Shown: positions 16,519 to 25,580, numbered from the stretch's first letter. The stretch is DNA of 64,000 nt from Kocuria palustris (GCF_007666205.1 NZ_VDOR01000001.1:1-64000), one strand, 5' to 3'. The notes: generated by a model not told the origin, from the letters alone. Program-made: numbers and translations.

Positions 16519-17121
16519 ATGAGGCTTCTGGGATATACGCGGGTGAGCACGGCGACGCAGGACGCGCAGCTGCAAGTCGATGCGCTGGTGGAGGGCGGGG
16601 TGCAGAAGCGGGACGTGTTCTCCGATGTGACCTCGGGTAGCCGGACCGCGATCGAGCGACCGGGGATGAAACGTCTGCTGGACTACGCCGAGGACGGCGA
16701 CACGGTGGTGGTGTGGCGCATCGACCGGCTGGGCCGGTCCCTGCTCGACGTCCTGAATACGGTCACGCTGCTGCGCGGCCAGGGCGTGAAGATCAGATCG
16801 GTCTCGGACGGGATCGACCCGGAGACGACGTCGGGCCGGATGATGCTGGGCATGCTCGCGACCCTGGCCGAGTACGAGCGCGAGCTGATCACCGAACGGG
16901 TCAATGCCGGGATCGCCGCGGCGAAGCAGAACGGCACCCGCTTCGGCCGACCCCCGGTCGACCCGGCCGTGATCGCGGAGAAGCTCGAAATCGCGGGCGA
17001 TGCCCGCGCGAAGGGCCGCACCGCCGAGGACGCCGCCCGACTCGTCGGCTGGTCCCGGGCGACGCTCTATCGCCATCGGCAGGCGGCCCGTGCCCGCGAG
17101 GCCGTCGCCGAGCAGGTGTGA
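16519..17121 (+). CDS. serine recombinase/resolvase of the transposon
   Basis: A 200-residue small serine recombinase. The catalytic serine is S10 in GYTRVSTATQDAQLQ. The domain continues with VWRIDRLGRSLLDVL and the E helix GRMMLGMLATLAEYERELI. A C-terminal helix-turn-helix (AEDAARLVGWSRATLYRHRQ) binds DNA. It resolves cointegrates formed by replicative transposition. The start at 16519 follows a weak GGGGG; the catalytic motif would be badly placed with longer starts. The stop is one base from the transposase start. Confidence 0.92.
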   Translation: MRLLGYTRVSTATQDAQLQVDALVEGGVQKRDVFSDVTSGSRTAIERPGMKRLLDYAEDGDTVVVWRIDRLGRSLLDVLNTVTLLRGQGVKIRSVSDGIDPETTSGRMMLGMLATLAEYERELITERVNAGIAAAKQNGTRFGRPPVDPAVIAEKLEIAGDARAKGRTAEDAARLVGWSRATLYRHRQAARAREAVAEQV

Positions 17122-17122
17122 G

Positions 17123-18517
17123 GTGGACGGGCCGGCGCGGTGGCGCATCCTGCGGCTGCACGTCGAGGACGGTATCCCGCTGAGCGCCCTGGCCCGGGAG
17201 ACCGGGATCAGCCTGCGCACCCTGGAGCGCTGGCACGCCCGCTACCGTGCCGACGGGTACGCGGGCCTGGAGACAGGCCAGCGCTCGGACGCCGGCGCCC
17301 ACCATCTGCCCAGGGAGCTCGTGCGGTTGATCGAGGGCCTGGCGCTCAGCAAGCCCCGGCCTGCGATCGCCACGATCCACCGCAAGGTCACCGACATCTG
17401 CGGTACCCGAGGGTGGCCGGTGCCCTCCTACGGGGTGGTCCGCTCGATCGCGGGTGCCCTCGATCCGGGCATGGTCACCCTCGCCCTGGAGGGCGCGGCG
17501 TCCTACTGGGACAAGCACGAACTGGTGCTGCGCCGGCACGCCGAGCAACCGAATGCGATGTGGCAAAGTGACCACACGCTGCTCGACATTCTCGTGGTGG
17601 GCGCCGACGGCAAACCAGTCCGCCCCTGGCTGACGACGATCCTCGATGACTGCTCCCGCGCGATCTGCGGCTACACCGTCTTCCTGGGTGCGCCGTCCGC
17701 GATGAACACCGCCCTGGCGCTGCGGCAGGCTATCTGGCACAAGAGCGACCCCGCGTGGCCGATGTGCGGGCTGCCGGACGTGCTCTATGTCGACCACGGC
17801 AGTGACTTCATCAGCCGCCACCTCGCCGGCACCGCTGTTGACCTGCACATCCGGCTGATCCACTCCACCGTCGCCCGTCCCCAGGGCCGGGGCAAGATCG
17901 AGCGGTTCTTCGGCACCGTCAACACCGAGCTTCTCGCTGACCTGCCCGGCCACATCACCGAGGGCCATCCCGCGCCGACGCCGAAGCTGTCCCTGGCCGA
18001 GCTCGACAGCGCGGTGGAGGGGTTCGTGGCCACCTACAACGACCGGATCCACAGCGAAATCGGCACCTCGCCGCGCACCGCGTGGATCGCCGAGGGCTGG
18101 CTGCCGCGCATGCCCGAGAGCCTGGAAGACCTCGACGGGCTGCTGCTCACGGTCGCCCAGTCCCGGGTGGTGCGCCGTGATGGCATCCGCTTCCAGGGGC
18201 TGCGCTACGTCTCCCCGACGCTGGCCGGCTACGTCGGACGGTCAGTAGTGATCCGCTACGACCCGCGCGATATCACTGAGATCCGCGTGTTCGACCACGA
18301 CGAGTTCCTGTGCAAGGCCGTCAACCAGGACCATCACGACGAGAAGATCAGTCTCAAGGAGATCCAGGCTGCCCGCAACGCGCGCCGTCGCGCCCTGCGC
18401 CAAGGCATCAATGAACGGATCGCCGTCGTCGCCGCGCACACCACTGAGACGCCATCGACAGCCGAGCCGCCGGCGCCGCGGCGGAAGTTGAAGGTCTACA
18501 AGGAGGACTTGAGGTGA
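17123..18517 (+). CDS. tniA: DDE transposase (TniA/Tn552 p480-like)
   Basis: A 464-residue Mu-type transposase. An N-terminal helix-turn-helix (GIPLSALARETGISLRTLERW) binds the ends. The integrase core has WQSDHTLLDI (first Asp), LYVDHGSDF (second Asp) and GKIERFFGTVN (Glu). A Mu-C-like beta-barrel follows (RFQGLRYVSPTLAGYVG) and a basic tail. It starts with GTG at 17123, directly after the resolvase stop, and overlaps the ATPase start by 4 nt. It is somewhat shorter than Tn5053 TniA. Symbol by family resemblance. Confidence 0.9.
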   Translation: MDGPARWRILRLHVEDGIPLSALARETGISLRTLERWHARYRADGYAGLETGQRSDAGAHHLPRELVRLIEGLALSKPRPAIATIHRKVTDICGTRGWPVPSYGVVRSIAGALDPGMVTLALEGAASYWDKHELVLRRHAEQPNAMWQSDHTLLDILVVGADGKPVRPWLTTILDDCSRAICGYTVFLGAPSAMNTALALRQAIWHKSDPAWPMCGLPDVLYVDHGSDFISRHLAGTAVDLHIRLIHSTVARPQGRGKIERFFGTVNTELLADLPGHITEGHPAPTPKLSLAELDSAVEGFVATYNDRIHSEIGTSPRTAWIAEGWLPRMPESLEDLDGLLLTVAQSRVVRRDGIRFQGLRYVSPTLAGYVGRSVVIRYDPRDITEIRVFDHDEFLCKAVNQDHHDEKISLKEIQAARNARRRALRQGINERIAVVAAHTTETPSTAEPPAPRRKLKVYKEDLR

Positions 18518-19332
18518 GCCAGCGCTTCATCGTGACCAAAGAGCACCGCCGCTTCACCGAGTTCGCCGACGCTGTCCGCCGCGGCCACACCATCGGTCTG
18601 TGCTTCGGACCGGCCGGGGTGGGCAAGACGCTGTCCGCGCGCCGCTACGCCCACTGGGAGAAGGCCTATGACCTGCTGACCTATTGGGGTCCGCGCGCCG
18701 ACAGCGACGCCAAGATCTACGCCGCCCTCGCTCGGAGTCGTACCGTGCTCTACACCCCCAGCGTGCTCACCACCCCACGGGTGCTGAAGGATGAACTCGA
18801 CCAGGCGATCACCCGCACCAATATCTGCATCGAGCAGCATCTGGAGGCAGTCGGTCAGATCACCCCGCAGACGTGGGGCCGACGGCACGGCAGGAACCAC
18901 GTGCAGCTGGTCATCGTCGATGAGTCCGAACGGCTCCGCCCCACCGCGCTGGAGCTGCTGCGCGATCGCTACGACCGCGACAACATCGCCTTGATCCTGA
19001 TCGGCATGCCCGGGCTGGAGAAGCAGTTCAGCCACTACCCGCAGTTCTACAGTCGTGTCGGCTTCGCCCACCAATACCGGCCCCTGGGCACGGACGAGCT
19101 GCTGTTCGTCCTCCAGCGCCACTGGCGCTCCCTGGGCAAGACCCTCGACCCCGAGGACTTCACCGACGCGCAAGCCATCGCTTCCATCACCCGCATCACC
19201 CGCGGGAACTTCCGACTGCTGGAGCGGCTCTTCCCGCAGATCGAGCGCGTCCTGAAGATCAACGAGCTCGACACCATCACCAACGACGTCATCGAAGCCG
19301 CCGCCAGCACCCTCGTCATCGGCACCACCTGA
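18514..19332 (+). CDS. tniB: AAA ATPase, transposition helper (TniB-like)
   Basis: A 272-residue ATPase of the TniB/IstB/MuB group that selects target DNA and activates the transposase. Walker A is GPAGVGKT at residues 30-37, Walker B is VIVDESERL near residue 133, and a sensor-like LILIGMPGLEK follows. It starts with GTG at 18514, overlapping the transposase gene, with AAGGAGG 9 nt upstream. Its stop lies only 8 nt from the right terminal repeat, and its last codons are duplicated, in degenerate form, at the left end. Confidence 0.9.
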   Translation: MSQRFIVTKEHRRFTEFADAVRRGHTIGLCFGPAGVGKTLSARRYAHWEKAYDLLTYWGPRADSDAKIYAALARSRTVLYTPSVLTTPRVLKDELDQAITRTNICIEQHLEAVGQITPQTWGRRHGRNHVQLVIVDESERLRPTALELLRDRYDRDNIALILIGMPGLEKQFSHYPQFYSRVGFAHQYRPLGTDELLFVLQRHWRSLGKTLDPEDFTDAQAIASITRITRGNFRLLERLFPQIERVLKINELDTITNDVIEAAASTLVIGTT

Positions 19333-19339
19333 ACAAAGA

Positions 19340-19388
19340 CCGCCACTGAGCATCGACAGAACACCGCCATTTAACAGCGAAAGTCACA
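19340..19388 (-). repeat. right terminal inverted repeat of the transposon
   Basis: Pairs with 13635-13683 (45 of 49 matches). It ends GTCACA, complementary to the left TGTGAC. Confidence 0.9.
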
Positions 19389-19397
19389 GCCGTCCGC
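19389..19397 (+). repeat. right flanking direct repeat of the transposon (9 bp)
   Basis: GCCGTCCGC, identical to 13626-13634, marks the insertion site. Confidence 0.75.
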
Positions 19398-19406
19398 CGC
19401 GCCCGC

Positions 19407-19422
19407 ATTTCGTACACGAAAT
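19407..19422. promoter_or_regulatory. perfect 16-bp palindrome upstream of the symporter gene
   Basis: ATTTCGTACACGAAAT is two 7-bp arms around AC, AT-rich for this genome. It lies 10 nt beyond the transposon right flank and 165 nt before the symporter start. It has the look of an operator for a dimeric repressor such as a GntR/FCD protein. The regulator is not identified. Confidence 0.45.
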
Positions 19423-19586
19423 CAGCGGCCATGCACGTGCTTCTTGCCGCGATCCGGCAGAGGGGTGTTCCGCATCACATAGAATCGTATATGGTTCGGG
19501 ACATCGCTCCCGACCCCCGGCCCGTCCACGAGCTCGGCATCCCATCCGTCGTGGCCCGCACGGCCGGCACGACCCCAGGAGACACC

Positions 19587-20960
19587 ATGTCCCACACCCC
19601 CGGAGCAGACTCCGCCGCGCCGCCCCCGCAGGACGCCGAGCGCTCGCCGGACCAGCGGCGCGAGGAGCGCAAGGTCCTGGCGGGGACCATGGTCGGCACC
19701 ACGATCGAGTGGTACGACTTCTTCATCTACGCCCAGGCCGCCGCGCTCATCCTCGGGCCGCTGTTCTTCGAGCCGCTCGGCACCACCGGCGCCCAGATCG
19801 CCTCATGGCTCTCGCTGGGCATCTCGTTCCTGGTCCGCCCGATCGGCGCGATCGTCGCCGGCCACGTCGGGGACCGCTACGGCCGCAAGGTCGTCCTCGT
19901 CATGACCCTCGTGGGCATGGGCGCGGCCACCGTGCTCATCGGCCTGCTGCCCACGTACGCGCAGATCGGCGCCGCGGCCCCGATCCTGCTCGTGCTGCTG
20001 CGCCTGGTCCAGGGCTTCTCGGCCGGCGGCGAATGGGGCGGGGCGGCCCTGATGTCCGTGGAGCACGCGCCCTCGCACCGCCGCGGCTGGTTCTCCGGCT
20101 TCCCGCAGATCGGCGTCCCCGCCGGGATGGTGCTCGCCTCCCTCATGACCTTCGGCCTCTCCACGGTCATCTCGGAGGAGGCCTACTTCTCCTGGGGCTG
20201 GCGGGTCCCGTTCCTCATCTCCTTCGTGCTGATCCTCATCGGCCACATCATCCGCAGCACCGTGCAGGAGTCGCCGGTGTACACCGAGATGCAGAAGCTG
20301 AAGAAGGACGCCTCCGCCCCGCTGTCCACGCTCTTCCGCTGCCACTGGAGGACCGTGCTGCAGGCGGCGCTGATCTTCGCCGGCAACAACGCGGCCGGCT
20401 ACCTCGTGATCTCCTACCTCTCGCGCTACGGCACGACCCACCTGGGCATGGAGCGCACGGACACGCTGATCGCCTCGCTCGTGGGCGGCATCCTGTGGCT
20501 CGTGTTCACCCTGTGGGGCGCTCGGATCACGGACCGGATCGGCCGCGTGCTGACCTTCCAGCTCGGCTACGTCCTGCTGATCCTGTGGGCAGTGCCCATG
20601 TGGTTCCTGCTGGACACCGGGGCGCTGCCGGTCTTCATCCTGGCGATCGTCGTCCTGACGCTGGCCCTCGGCCCCACGCAGGGCGCCCTCCCGGCCCTGT
20701 TCGCCGAGATGTTCCCGGCCGGCGTGCGCCTGTCCGGGCTGTCCATCGGCTACGCCCTGGGCTCCGTGATCGGCGGCGCGTTCGCGCCGCTCATCGCGGA
20801 TCTGATCCTCGGCTCGACCGGCCAGGGCTGGCCGATCGGCCTCTACATCGCCGGCGTCAGCCTCATCTCGCTCATCGCCGTCTCGCTGGTCCCCAGGTCG
20901 CTCCAGGGACGCGACCTGCAGGCCGAGCGGGCCGACGAGTCGCCCCTCCACGACGGCTGA
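19587..20960 (+). CDS. MFS metabolite:H+ symporter (MHS family)
   Basis: A 457-residue transporter with about 12 helices. The MHS signature is GTTIEWYDFFIYAQAAALI in helix 1. Motif GHVGDRYGRKVVLVMTL follows helix 2, and RLVQGFSAGGEWGGAALM is in helix 4. The family includes shikimate, proline/betaine and dicarboxylate symporters such as ShiA and ProP. The ATG at 19587 follows AGGAGAC; longer upstream frames lack ribosome sites. In the absence of the transposon it would lie about 250 nt after the paa operon, so aromatic acid uptake is possible but not shown. Confidence 0.9.
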   Translation: MSHTPGADSAAPPPQDAERSPDQRREERKVLAGTMVGTTIEWYDFFIYAQAAALILGPLFFEPLGTTGAQIASWLSLGISFLVRPIGAIVAGHVGDRYGRKVVLVMTLVGMGAATVLIGLLPTYAQIGAAAPILLVLLRLVQGFSAGGEWGGAALMSVEHAPSHRRGWFSGFPQIGVPAGMVLASLMTFGLSTVISEEAYFSWGWRVPFLISFVLILIGHIIRSTVQESPVYTEMQKLKKDASAPLSTLFRCHWRTVLQAALIFAGNNAAGYLVISYLSRYGTTHLGMERTDTLIASLVGGILWLVFTLWGARITDRIGRVLTFQLGYVLLILWAVPMWFLLDTGALPVFILAIVVLTLALGPTQGALPALFAEMFPAGVRLSGLSIGYALGSVIGGAFAPLIADLILGSTGQGWPIGLYIAGVSLISLIAVSLVPRSLQGRDLQAERADESPLHDG

Positions 20961-21008
20961 CCCGCTCCCTCCACGTGCCGCGCGGAAGGCAGGGGCGGTG
21001 CGGGGGGG

Positions 21009-21593
21009 TCAGACCTCCTTCAGGAAGCATGTGACCCGGATCGTGGAGATCCGGCGCTGGTCCCTCTGCGCGCGCACCGTCACCTCGTAGGTGGCCACGG
21101 ACCGCCCGAGCTGGAGGGCCTCGGCCGTCGCCACGACCCAGCCGCTGCGGGCCGAGGAGTGATGCGTGGCGCTGACCTCCAGCCCCACGGCCACCCGCCC
21201 CAGGGCGGCCCCGTGGATGAAGGAGCCCATGGAGCCCAGCGACTCGGCCAGCGAGATCGTGGCCCCGCCGTGCAGCAGGCCGACCGGCTGGCGATTGCCC
21301 TCGACCGGCATGCGCGCGATCACTCGCTCGGCCGAGGCCTCGAGGTACTCGATCCCGAGCTTCTCGCTGAGCTCCCCGCCGTGCGCATTCAGCGCGGCCG
21401 CCTTGTCCTCGGCCTGGGCGAGCCGGGCGAGCGCCTCGGGGATGCCCGCCTCCGCGAGCGCCCGCGCACCGGCCTCGGCCCCGCCGGCGCCCCTCGGGGA
21501 GACCCTGCGGGCATCCGGCGGGGTCGGATCCTCGTGGGCGACGGGCGCGGACTGCACGGGCTCGGCGGACGAGTGCGGCGCGGGCTCGGTCAT
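21009..21593 (-). CDS. hot-dog thioesterase (MenI/PaaI-like)
   Basis: A 194-residue protein. A low-complexity N-terminal extension of about 60 residues precedes a hot-dog domain: LGIEYLEASAERVIARMPV, then QPVGLLHGGATISLAESLGSMGS, with the conserved LHGG and catalytic Glu of the 1,4-dihydroxy-2-naphthoyl-CoA type. The start at 21593 has GGAG upstream (AGAGGAGCCGCC). It converges on the symporter gene with 48 nt between. It could hydrolyse an aryl- or acyl-CoA; the substrate is unknown. Confidence 0.85.
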   Translation of the reverse strand: MTEPAPHSSAEPVQSAPVAHEDPTPPDARRVSPRGAGGAEAGARALAEAGIPEALARLAQAEDKAAALNAHGGELSEKLGIEYLEASAERVIARMPVEGNRQPVGLLHGGATISLAESLGSMGSFIHGAALGRVAVGLEVSATHHSSARSGWVVATAEALQLGRSVATYEVTVRAQRDQRRISTIRVTCFLKEV

Positions 21594-21750
21594 GGCGGCT
21601 CCTCTGGGACGGGTCGGCGACGGGCGCCGAACGTGATCTGCTCCACACGGTACCGCCCGACTCGCCCCGGGCGCAGGGCCGGCGCCCGCGGATCGGCGAC
21701 CGGCCGGACGTGCGCCATGTCATATCCGACGCGCTGGACAGCCGCTCCGG

Positions 21751-21778
21751 TCGCAATAGATGATGTATCACGTATAGT
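21751..21778 (+). promoter_or_regulatory. possible promoter of the FMN reductase gene
   Basis: TATAGT at 21773-21778 follows TCGCAA by 16 bp, in a stretch unusually AT-rich for the window. The -35 is weak. Confidence 0.3.
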
Positions 21779-21814
21779 TGGCCGGGGACGGCCGGGAGAC
21801 CTGAGGAGGCAGCA

Positions 21815-22351
21815 GTGAGGATCGGCATCATCGTGGGAAGCGTCCGGGACGAGCAGAACGGCGCGGCCGTGGGCCGGTGGGTCCTCGAGCACGCCCGCGC
21901 GAAGGGCGGCGCGGAGTTCGAGCTCGTCTCCCTCAAGGACTACGAGCTGCCCGTGCTCACGTCGGCGACGCTGCCCGCGATGGCCGGCAAGTCCTACGAC
22001 TCGCAGCAGGTCCAGGCCTGGTCGGACGCGATCGACGCCCTCGACGGCTACATCTTCGTCACCCCGGAGTACAACCACGGCGTCCCCGGCGGGTTCAAGA
22101 ACGCGGTGGACTCCCTGGGCCCCGAGTGGAACGGCAAGGTCCTGGGCCTGGTCGGCTACGGCGCCGTGGGCGGCGTCCGCGCGGTCGAGCAGTGGCGGCT
22201 GATCATGGCCAACTTCTCCCAGACCGTCGTGCGCGCGGCCGTGGACCTCAGCCTCTTCGTCGACTTCGCCGACGGGGCGGTCGTCGACTCGGACCCCAAG
22301 GTCGCGACCCTGCACGGCATGATCGACGAGATGACCGCCGCCCGCGCATGA
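21815..22351 (+). CDS. NADPH-dependent FMN reductase / flavodoxin-fold oxidoreductase
   Basis: A 178-residue flavodoxin-fold protein. It starts GTG (21815) 5 nt after GAGGAGGCA. The phosphate-binding loop is GSVRDEQNGAAVGRW at residues 7-21. FVTPEYNHGVPGGFKNAVD around residue 83 is the classic motif of the ArsH/azobenzene/FMN reductase group. LVGYGAVGGVRAVEQWR follows. Such enzymes reduce FMN, quinones or azo compounds with NADPH. It stands alone between a divergent thioesterase and the M13 peptidase. Confidence 0.9.
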   Translation: MRIGIIVGSVRDEQNGAAVGRWVLEHARAKGGAEFELVSLKDYELPVLTSATLPAMAGKSYDSQQVQAWSDAIDALDGYIFVTPEYNHGVPGGFKNAVDSLGPEWNGKVLGLVGYGAVGGVRAVEQWRLIMANFSQTVVRAAVDLSLFVDFADGAVVDSDPKVATLHGMIDEMTAARA

Positions 22352-22422
22352 GCCCCGCGGCGCGCGTTACGCGCACGGCGATGGCGGCGCCTGCGCCGTC
22401 GGCCCCGCACTAGCCTGGCGGT

Positions 22423-24501
22423 ATGACCGACAGCACCGCCACGCCCGGACACGAGCCCGCCGATCCGCCGGAGGAGGCGCTGACCTCCCTCGACGCCACG
22501 ACCTTCGACCGCACGGCCCGCCCGCAGGACGACCTCTTCCGCTTCGTCAACGGGCCGTGGCTGCGGGAGGCGCAGATCCCCGAGGACAAGGCGCTGATCG
22601 GCGCCTTCGTCGTGCTGCGCGACCGCGCCGAGGAGGCCGTGCGCGAGATCGTGACCGAGGAGCCCGGCGAGGACCCGGACCCGATCCGCGCCAAGATCGC
22701 GGATCTCTATGCGTCCTACATGGACGAGGACCGCCTCGAGGCCCTGGGCGCGCAGCCGCTGGCCGAGGACCTCGAGGCCGTGGACGCGGTCGAGGACGTC
22801 GAGGGGCTGAGCCGCCTGTTCGGCCGGCTGCTCTCCCGCGGCGTCTCGTCGATCCTCGGCGTGGACACCGATGCCGACCCGGGCGATCCCACCCGCTCCC
22901 TCGTGTTCGTGGGGCAGTCCGGACTGGGCCTGCCGGACGAGGAGTACTACCGCGAGGCCCAGCACACCGAGATCCGCGAGAAGTACCGCGAGCACATCGC
23001 GCGCATGCTCGAGCTCGCCGGGCGCAGCCGCGCCCACGACGAGGCCGAGCGGATCTTCGGGCTCGAGACCGAGATCGCGCAGCGGCACTGGGACAAGGTC
23101 GAGGTCCGCGATCTCACCAAGATGTACAACCCGAAGTCCATGGACCAGCTCCAGGAGCTCGGCAGGCGGCTCGACTGGCGGGCCATGCTCCAGGAGGGCC
23201 TGGGGCTGCCCGACTCCGCGGTCGAGACCGTCGTGAACCAGCAGCCCTCGTTCTTCTCCGAGCTCGATCCGCTGATCCACGAGGCGCGCCTGGAGGACTG
23301 GAAGTCCTGGGCCCGCTGGCGGGTCATCGACTCCCGCGCGGCCCATCTGTCGTCGGACTTCGTGGAGGCGGACTTCGCGTTCTACGGCACGGTGCTCTCG
23401 GGCACCCCCGAGCTCAAGGAGCGCTGGAAGCGCGGCGTCGGACTGGTCAACGGCGTGCTGGGCGAGGCCGTGGGCCGCGTCTACGTTCAGCGCCACTTCT
23501 CCCCGACCGCCAAGTCCCGCATGGACGAGCTGGTCCAGAACCTCCTGTCCGCCTACCGCCAGTCGATCGAGACCCTGGACTGGATGACGGAGCCCACGCG
23601 CGCGGAGGCGCTGCGCAAGCTCGCATCGTTCACGCCCAAGATCGGCTACCCGGAGCAGTGGAAGGACTACTCCCAGCTCGAGATCCGCGCCGACGACCTC
23701 GTGGGCAACATCGTGCGCACCTCCGAGTTCGAGCGCGCCGAGCTGATCCGCAAGGCCGGGAGGCCGATCGAGAAGCACGAGTGGCTGATGACCCCGCAGA
23801 CGGTCAACGCCTACTACCACCCGCTGCGCAACGAGATCGTCTTCCCGGCGGCCATCCTGCAGCCGCCGTTCTTCGACGAGGAGGCCGAGGACGCCGTGAA
23901 CTACGGCGGCATCGGCGCGGTGATCGGCCACGAGATCGGCCACGGGTTCGACGACAAGGGCTCGACGGCCGACGGCGAGGGCCGCCTGCGCAACTGGTGG
24001 ACCGACGAGGACCGCGCGGCCTTCGAGGAGCGCACCGAGCGCCTGGTCAGCCAGTACGACGGGCTCGTCCCGGACCAGCTCGCCGACCGCCCGGAGCCCC
24101 CGACGGTCAACGGCCGCATGACCCTGGGCGAGAACATCGGCGACCTGGGCGGGCTGTCCATCGCCTACAAGGCCTGGGCGCTCTCCCGCGGCATCGTCGA
24201 GGCGGCCGACGACCCCGACGAGGCGCGCGACCACGTCTCCGCCGACCCGCAGGCCTTCGACGAGCAGGACGACGACGGCTTCACCCCCGCGCAGAAGCTG
24301 TTCCTGTCCTGGTCCTTCGTCTGGCAGCAGAAGGCCCGCGACGAGACCACGGCCCAGCGCCTGGCCATCGACGTGCACTCCCCCAACGAGTTCCGCGCCA
24401 ATCAGACGGCGCGCAACGTGGATGCCTTCCACGAGGCCTTCGGGACCACGGAGTCGGACCTGATGTGGCTCGACCCGCAGGAGCGCGTGCGCATCTGGTG
24501 A
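22423..24501 (+). CDS. M13-family metallopeptidase (neprilysin/PepO-like)
   Basis: A 692-residue zinc endopeptidase. The zinc motif HEIGH is at 503-507 in VIGHEIGHGFDDKG. The third ligand lies in GENIGDLGGL. The C-terminal motif for substrate binding, NEFRANQTARNVDAFHEAF, ends near residue 680. No signal peptide or anchor helix is seen, so it is cytoplasmic, as in bacterial PepO-type oligopeptidases. There is no Shine-Dalgarno; TAGCCT at 22411-22416 sits 6 nt before the ATG, which points to a leaderless transcript. Confidence 0.94.
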   Translation: MTDSTATPGHEPADPPEEALTSLDATTFDRTARPQDDLFRFVNGPWLREAQIPEDKALIGAFVVLRDRAEEAVREIVTEEPGEDPDPIRAKIADLYASYMDEDRLEALGAQPLAEDLEAVDAVEDVEGLSRLFGRLLSRGVSSILGVDTDADPGDPTRSLVFVGQSGLGLPDEEYYREAQHTEIREKYREHIARMLELAGRSRAHDEAERIFGLETEIAQRHWDKVEVRDLTKMYNPKSMDQLQELGRRLDWRAMLQEGLGLPDSAVETVVNQQPSFFSELDPLIHEARLEDWKSWARWRVIDSRAAHLSSDFVEADFAFYGTVLSGTPELKERWKRGVGLVNGVLGEAVGRVYVQRHFSPTAKSRMDELVQNLLSAYRQSIETLDWMTEPTRAEALRKLASFTPKIGYPEQWKDYSQLEIRADDLVGNIVRTSEFERAELIRKAGRPIEKHEWLMTPQTVNAYYHPLRNEIVFPAAILQPPFFDEEAEDAVNYGGIGAVIGHEIGHGFDDKGSTADGEGRLRNWWTDEDRAAFEERTERLVSQYDGLVPDQLADRPEPPTVNGRMTLGENIGDLGGLSIAYKAWALSRGIVEAADDPDEARDHVSADPQAFDEQDDDGFTPAQKLFLSWSFVWQQKARDETTAQRLAIDVHSPNEFRANQTARNVDAFHEAFGTTESDLMWLDPQERVRIW

Positions 24502-24532
24502 TCGCGCTCGCGGCGACAGCCCGCGGCGCGGC

Positions 24533-24578
24533 GACGACGGCGGCCCGCCCTCATGATCGAGGGCCGGCCGCCGTCGTC
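24533..24578 (+). terminator. terminator hairpin after the M13 peptidase
   Basis: GACGACGGCGGCC at 24533-24545 pairs perfectly with 24566-24578 (13 bp, 20-nt loop). It lies between converging genes and may serve both. Confidence 0.65.
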
Positions 24579-24619
24579 ATGTCCTGAGGCTCGCCGCAGC
24601 CCCGGGGGCGGTCCCCGGG

Positions 24620-25471
24620 TCAGCCGGCGGAGTGCTGAGCCGCGGTCTGCCGGTCGGCGTCGGCGCCGAGCGGCTGATCGGCGAGCTCGCCGCTGCGGAA
24701 GCGGCGGTTGGCCAGCGACGGGACGGTCCGGCGGACCTCGTCGACCCGCTCGGGGTCGATCTGCGCGACGAGCAGCCGCTCCCCCTCCTCGACCCGGGCG
24801 GTGAGCCCGCCCAGCGGGTCGCGGACCTGGGAGTGCCCGACCGTGTGGTCGTTGGACGTGTCCGCCGCGGCGATCCAGAGGGTGTTCTCGATGGCGCGCG
24901 CGGAGAGCAGGGTCTCCCACTGGCGGACCTTGTCCTCGCCCGAGAACCAGGCGGCGGGCACGAGCACGAGCTGCGCGCCGTCGTCGGCCAGGTGCCGGTA
25001 GAGCTCGGGGAAGCGCAGGTCGTAGCAGGTGCTCAGCCCGATGCGCAGCCCGGCGACCTCGATGCTCGCGGCGCCGGAGTCCCCGGGGCGGATGCGCTCG
25101 GACTCCTGATAGGAGAAGGCGTCGTAGAGGTGCAGCTTGCGATAGGTCGCCAGCAGGCCGCCATCCGCTCCCACGGCCACCAGGGTGTTGTAGGGGCGGT
25201 GGTCGTCGGAGGGCTCGTAGGCCCCGGCGACGATCGCGATGCGCTGCTGGTGGGCGAGCTCCTGCAGCGAGGCGACGAACGTGTCCCACTCCTCGGCCAC
25301 GATCTCGGCGAAGCGGTCCTCGACCCCGCTCTCCACGCCGAGCATGGACTCCTCCGGGAAGACCACGAGATCCGCGCCGCGGGCAGCGGCATCGGTGACG
25401 AGGCGTCGGATGGTCCCCAGGTTGGCGGCCACGGACGGCGCGGGGTCGGTCTGCGCGAGGGCGAGGCGCAT
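24620..25471 (-). CDS. carbon-nitrogen hydrolase (nitrilase superfamily amidase)
   Basis: A 283-residue nitrilase-fold amidase with the catalytic triad E40 (VVFPEES), K111 (YRKLHLYD) and C148 (LSTCYDLRFPE). The DLRFPELYR motif places it with Nit/omega-amidase-like proteins that hydrolyse small amides such as deaminated glutathione or 2-oxoglutaramate; the exact substrate is unknown. AAGGAGG lies 8 nt before the ATG at 25471. Its C terminus extends some 15 polar residues past the fold. Confidence 0.9.
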   Translation of the reverse strand: MRLALAQTDPAPSVAANLGTIRRLVTDAAARGADLVVFPEESMLGVESGVEDRFAEIVAEEWDTFVASLQELAHQQRIAIVAGAYEPSDDHRPYNTLVAVGADGGLLATYRKLHLYDAFSYQESERIRPGDSGAASIEVAGLRIGLSTCYDLRFPELYRHLADDGAQLVLVPAAWFSGEDKVRQWETLLSARAIENTLWIAAADTSNDHTVGHSQVRDPLGGLTARVEEGERLLVAQIDPERVDEVRRTVPSLANRRFRSGELADQPLGADADRQTAAQHSAG

Positions 25472-25580
25472 GGCGGCTCCTCCTTCGTGATGGGCGTCGG
25501 AACCGAGCCTAGAGCCCCCCGCTGCAGCGCCCGCGCCCGTGACCTCCGGTTGCGCCCCCGCTGCCGGTAGCGTCGCGGGC

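Larger units (their letters stand above)
13635..19388. mobile_element. Tn552/Tn5053-like transposon with efflux-pump cargo
   Basis: The 5.75-kb element begins TGTGAC and ends GTCACA. It carries 49-bp inverted ends (45 matches) and has direct repeats on both sides. The right half encodes serine resolvase, DDE transposase and AAA ATPase in overlapping order, the core of Mu-like Tn552/Tn5053 elements. The left half is cargo on the minus strand: a DHA2 efflux pump, its TetR regulator and a DUF3817 protein. Cargo codon use is visibly less GC-rich than the flanks, in line with transfer. All frames are open, so the element may be active. Confidence 0.9.

Noticed and set aside
16280-16522. 80-codon plus-strand frame before the resolvase
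   Set aside because: No ribosome site or family resemblance; lies in the probable res/promoter region and overlaps the resolvase start.
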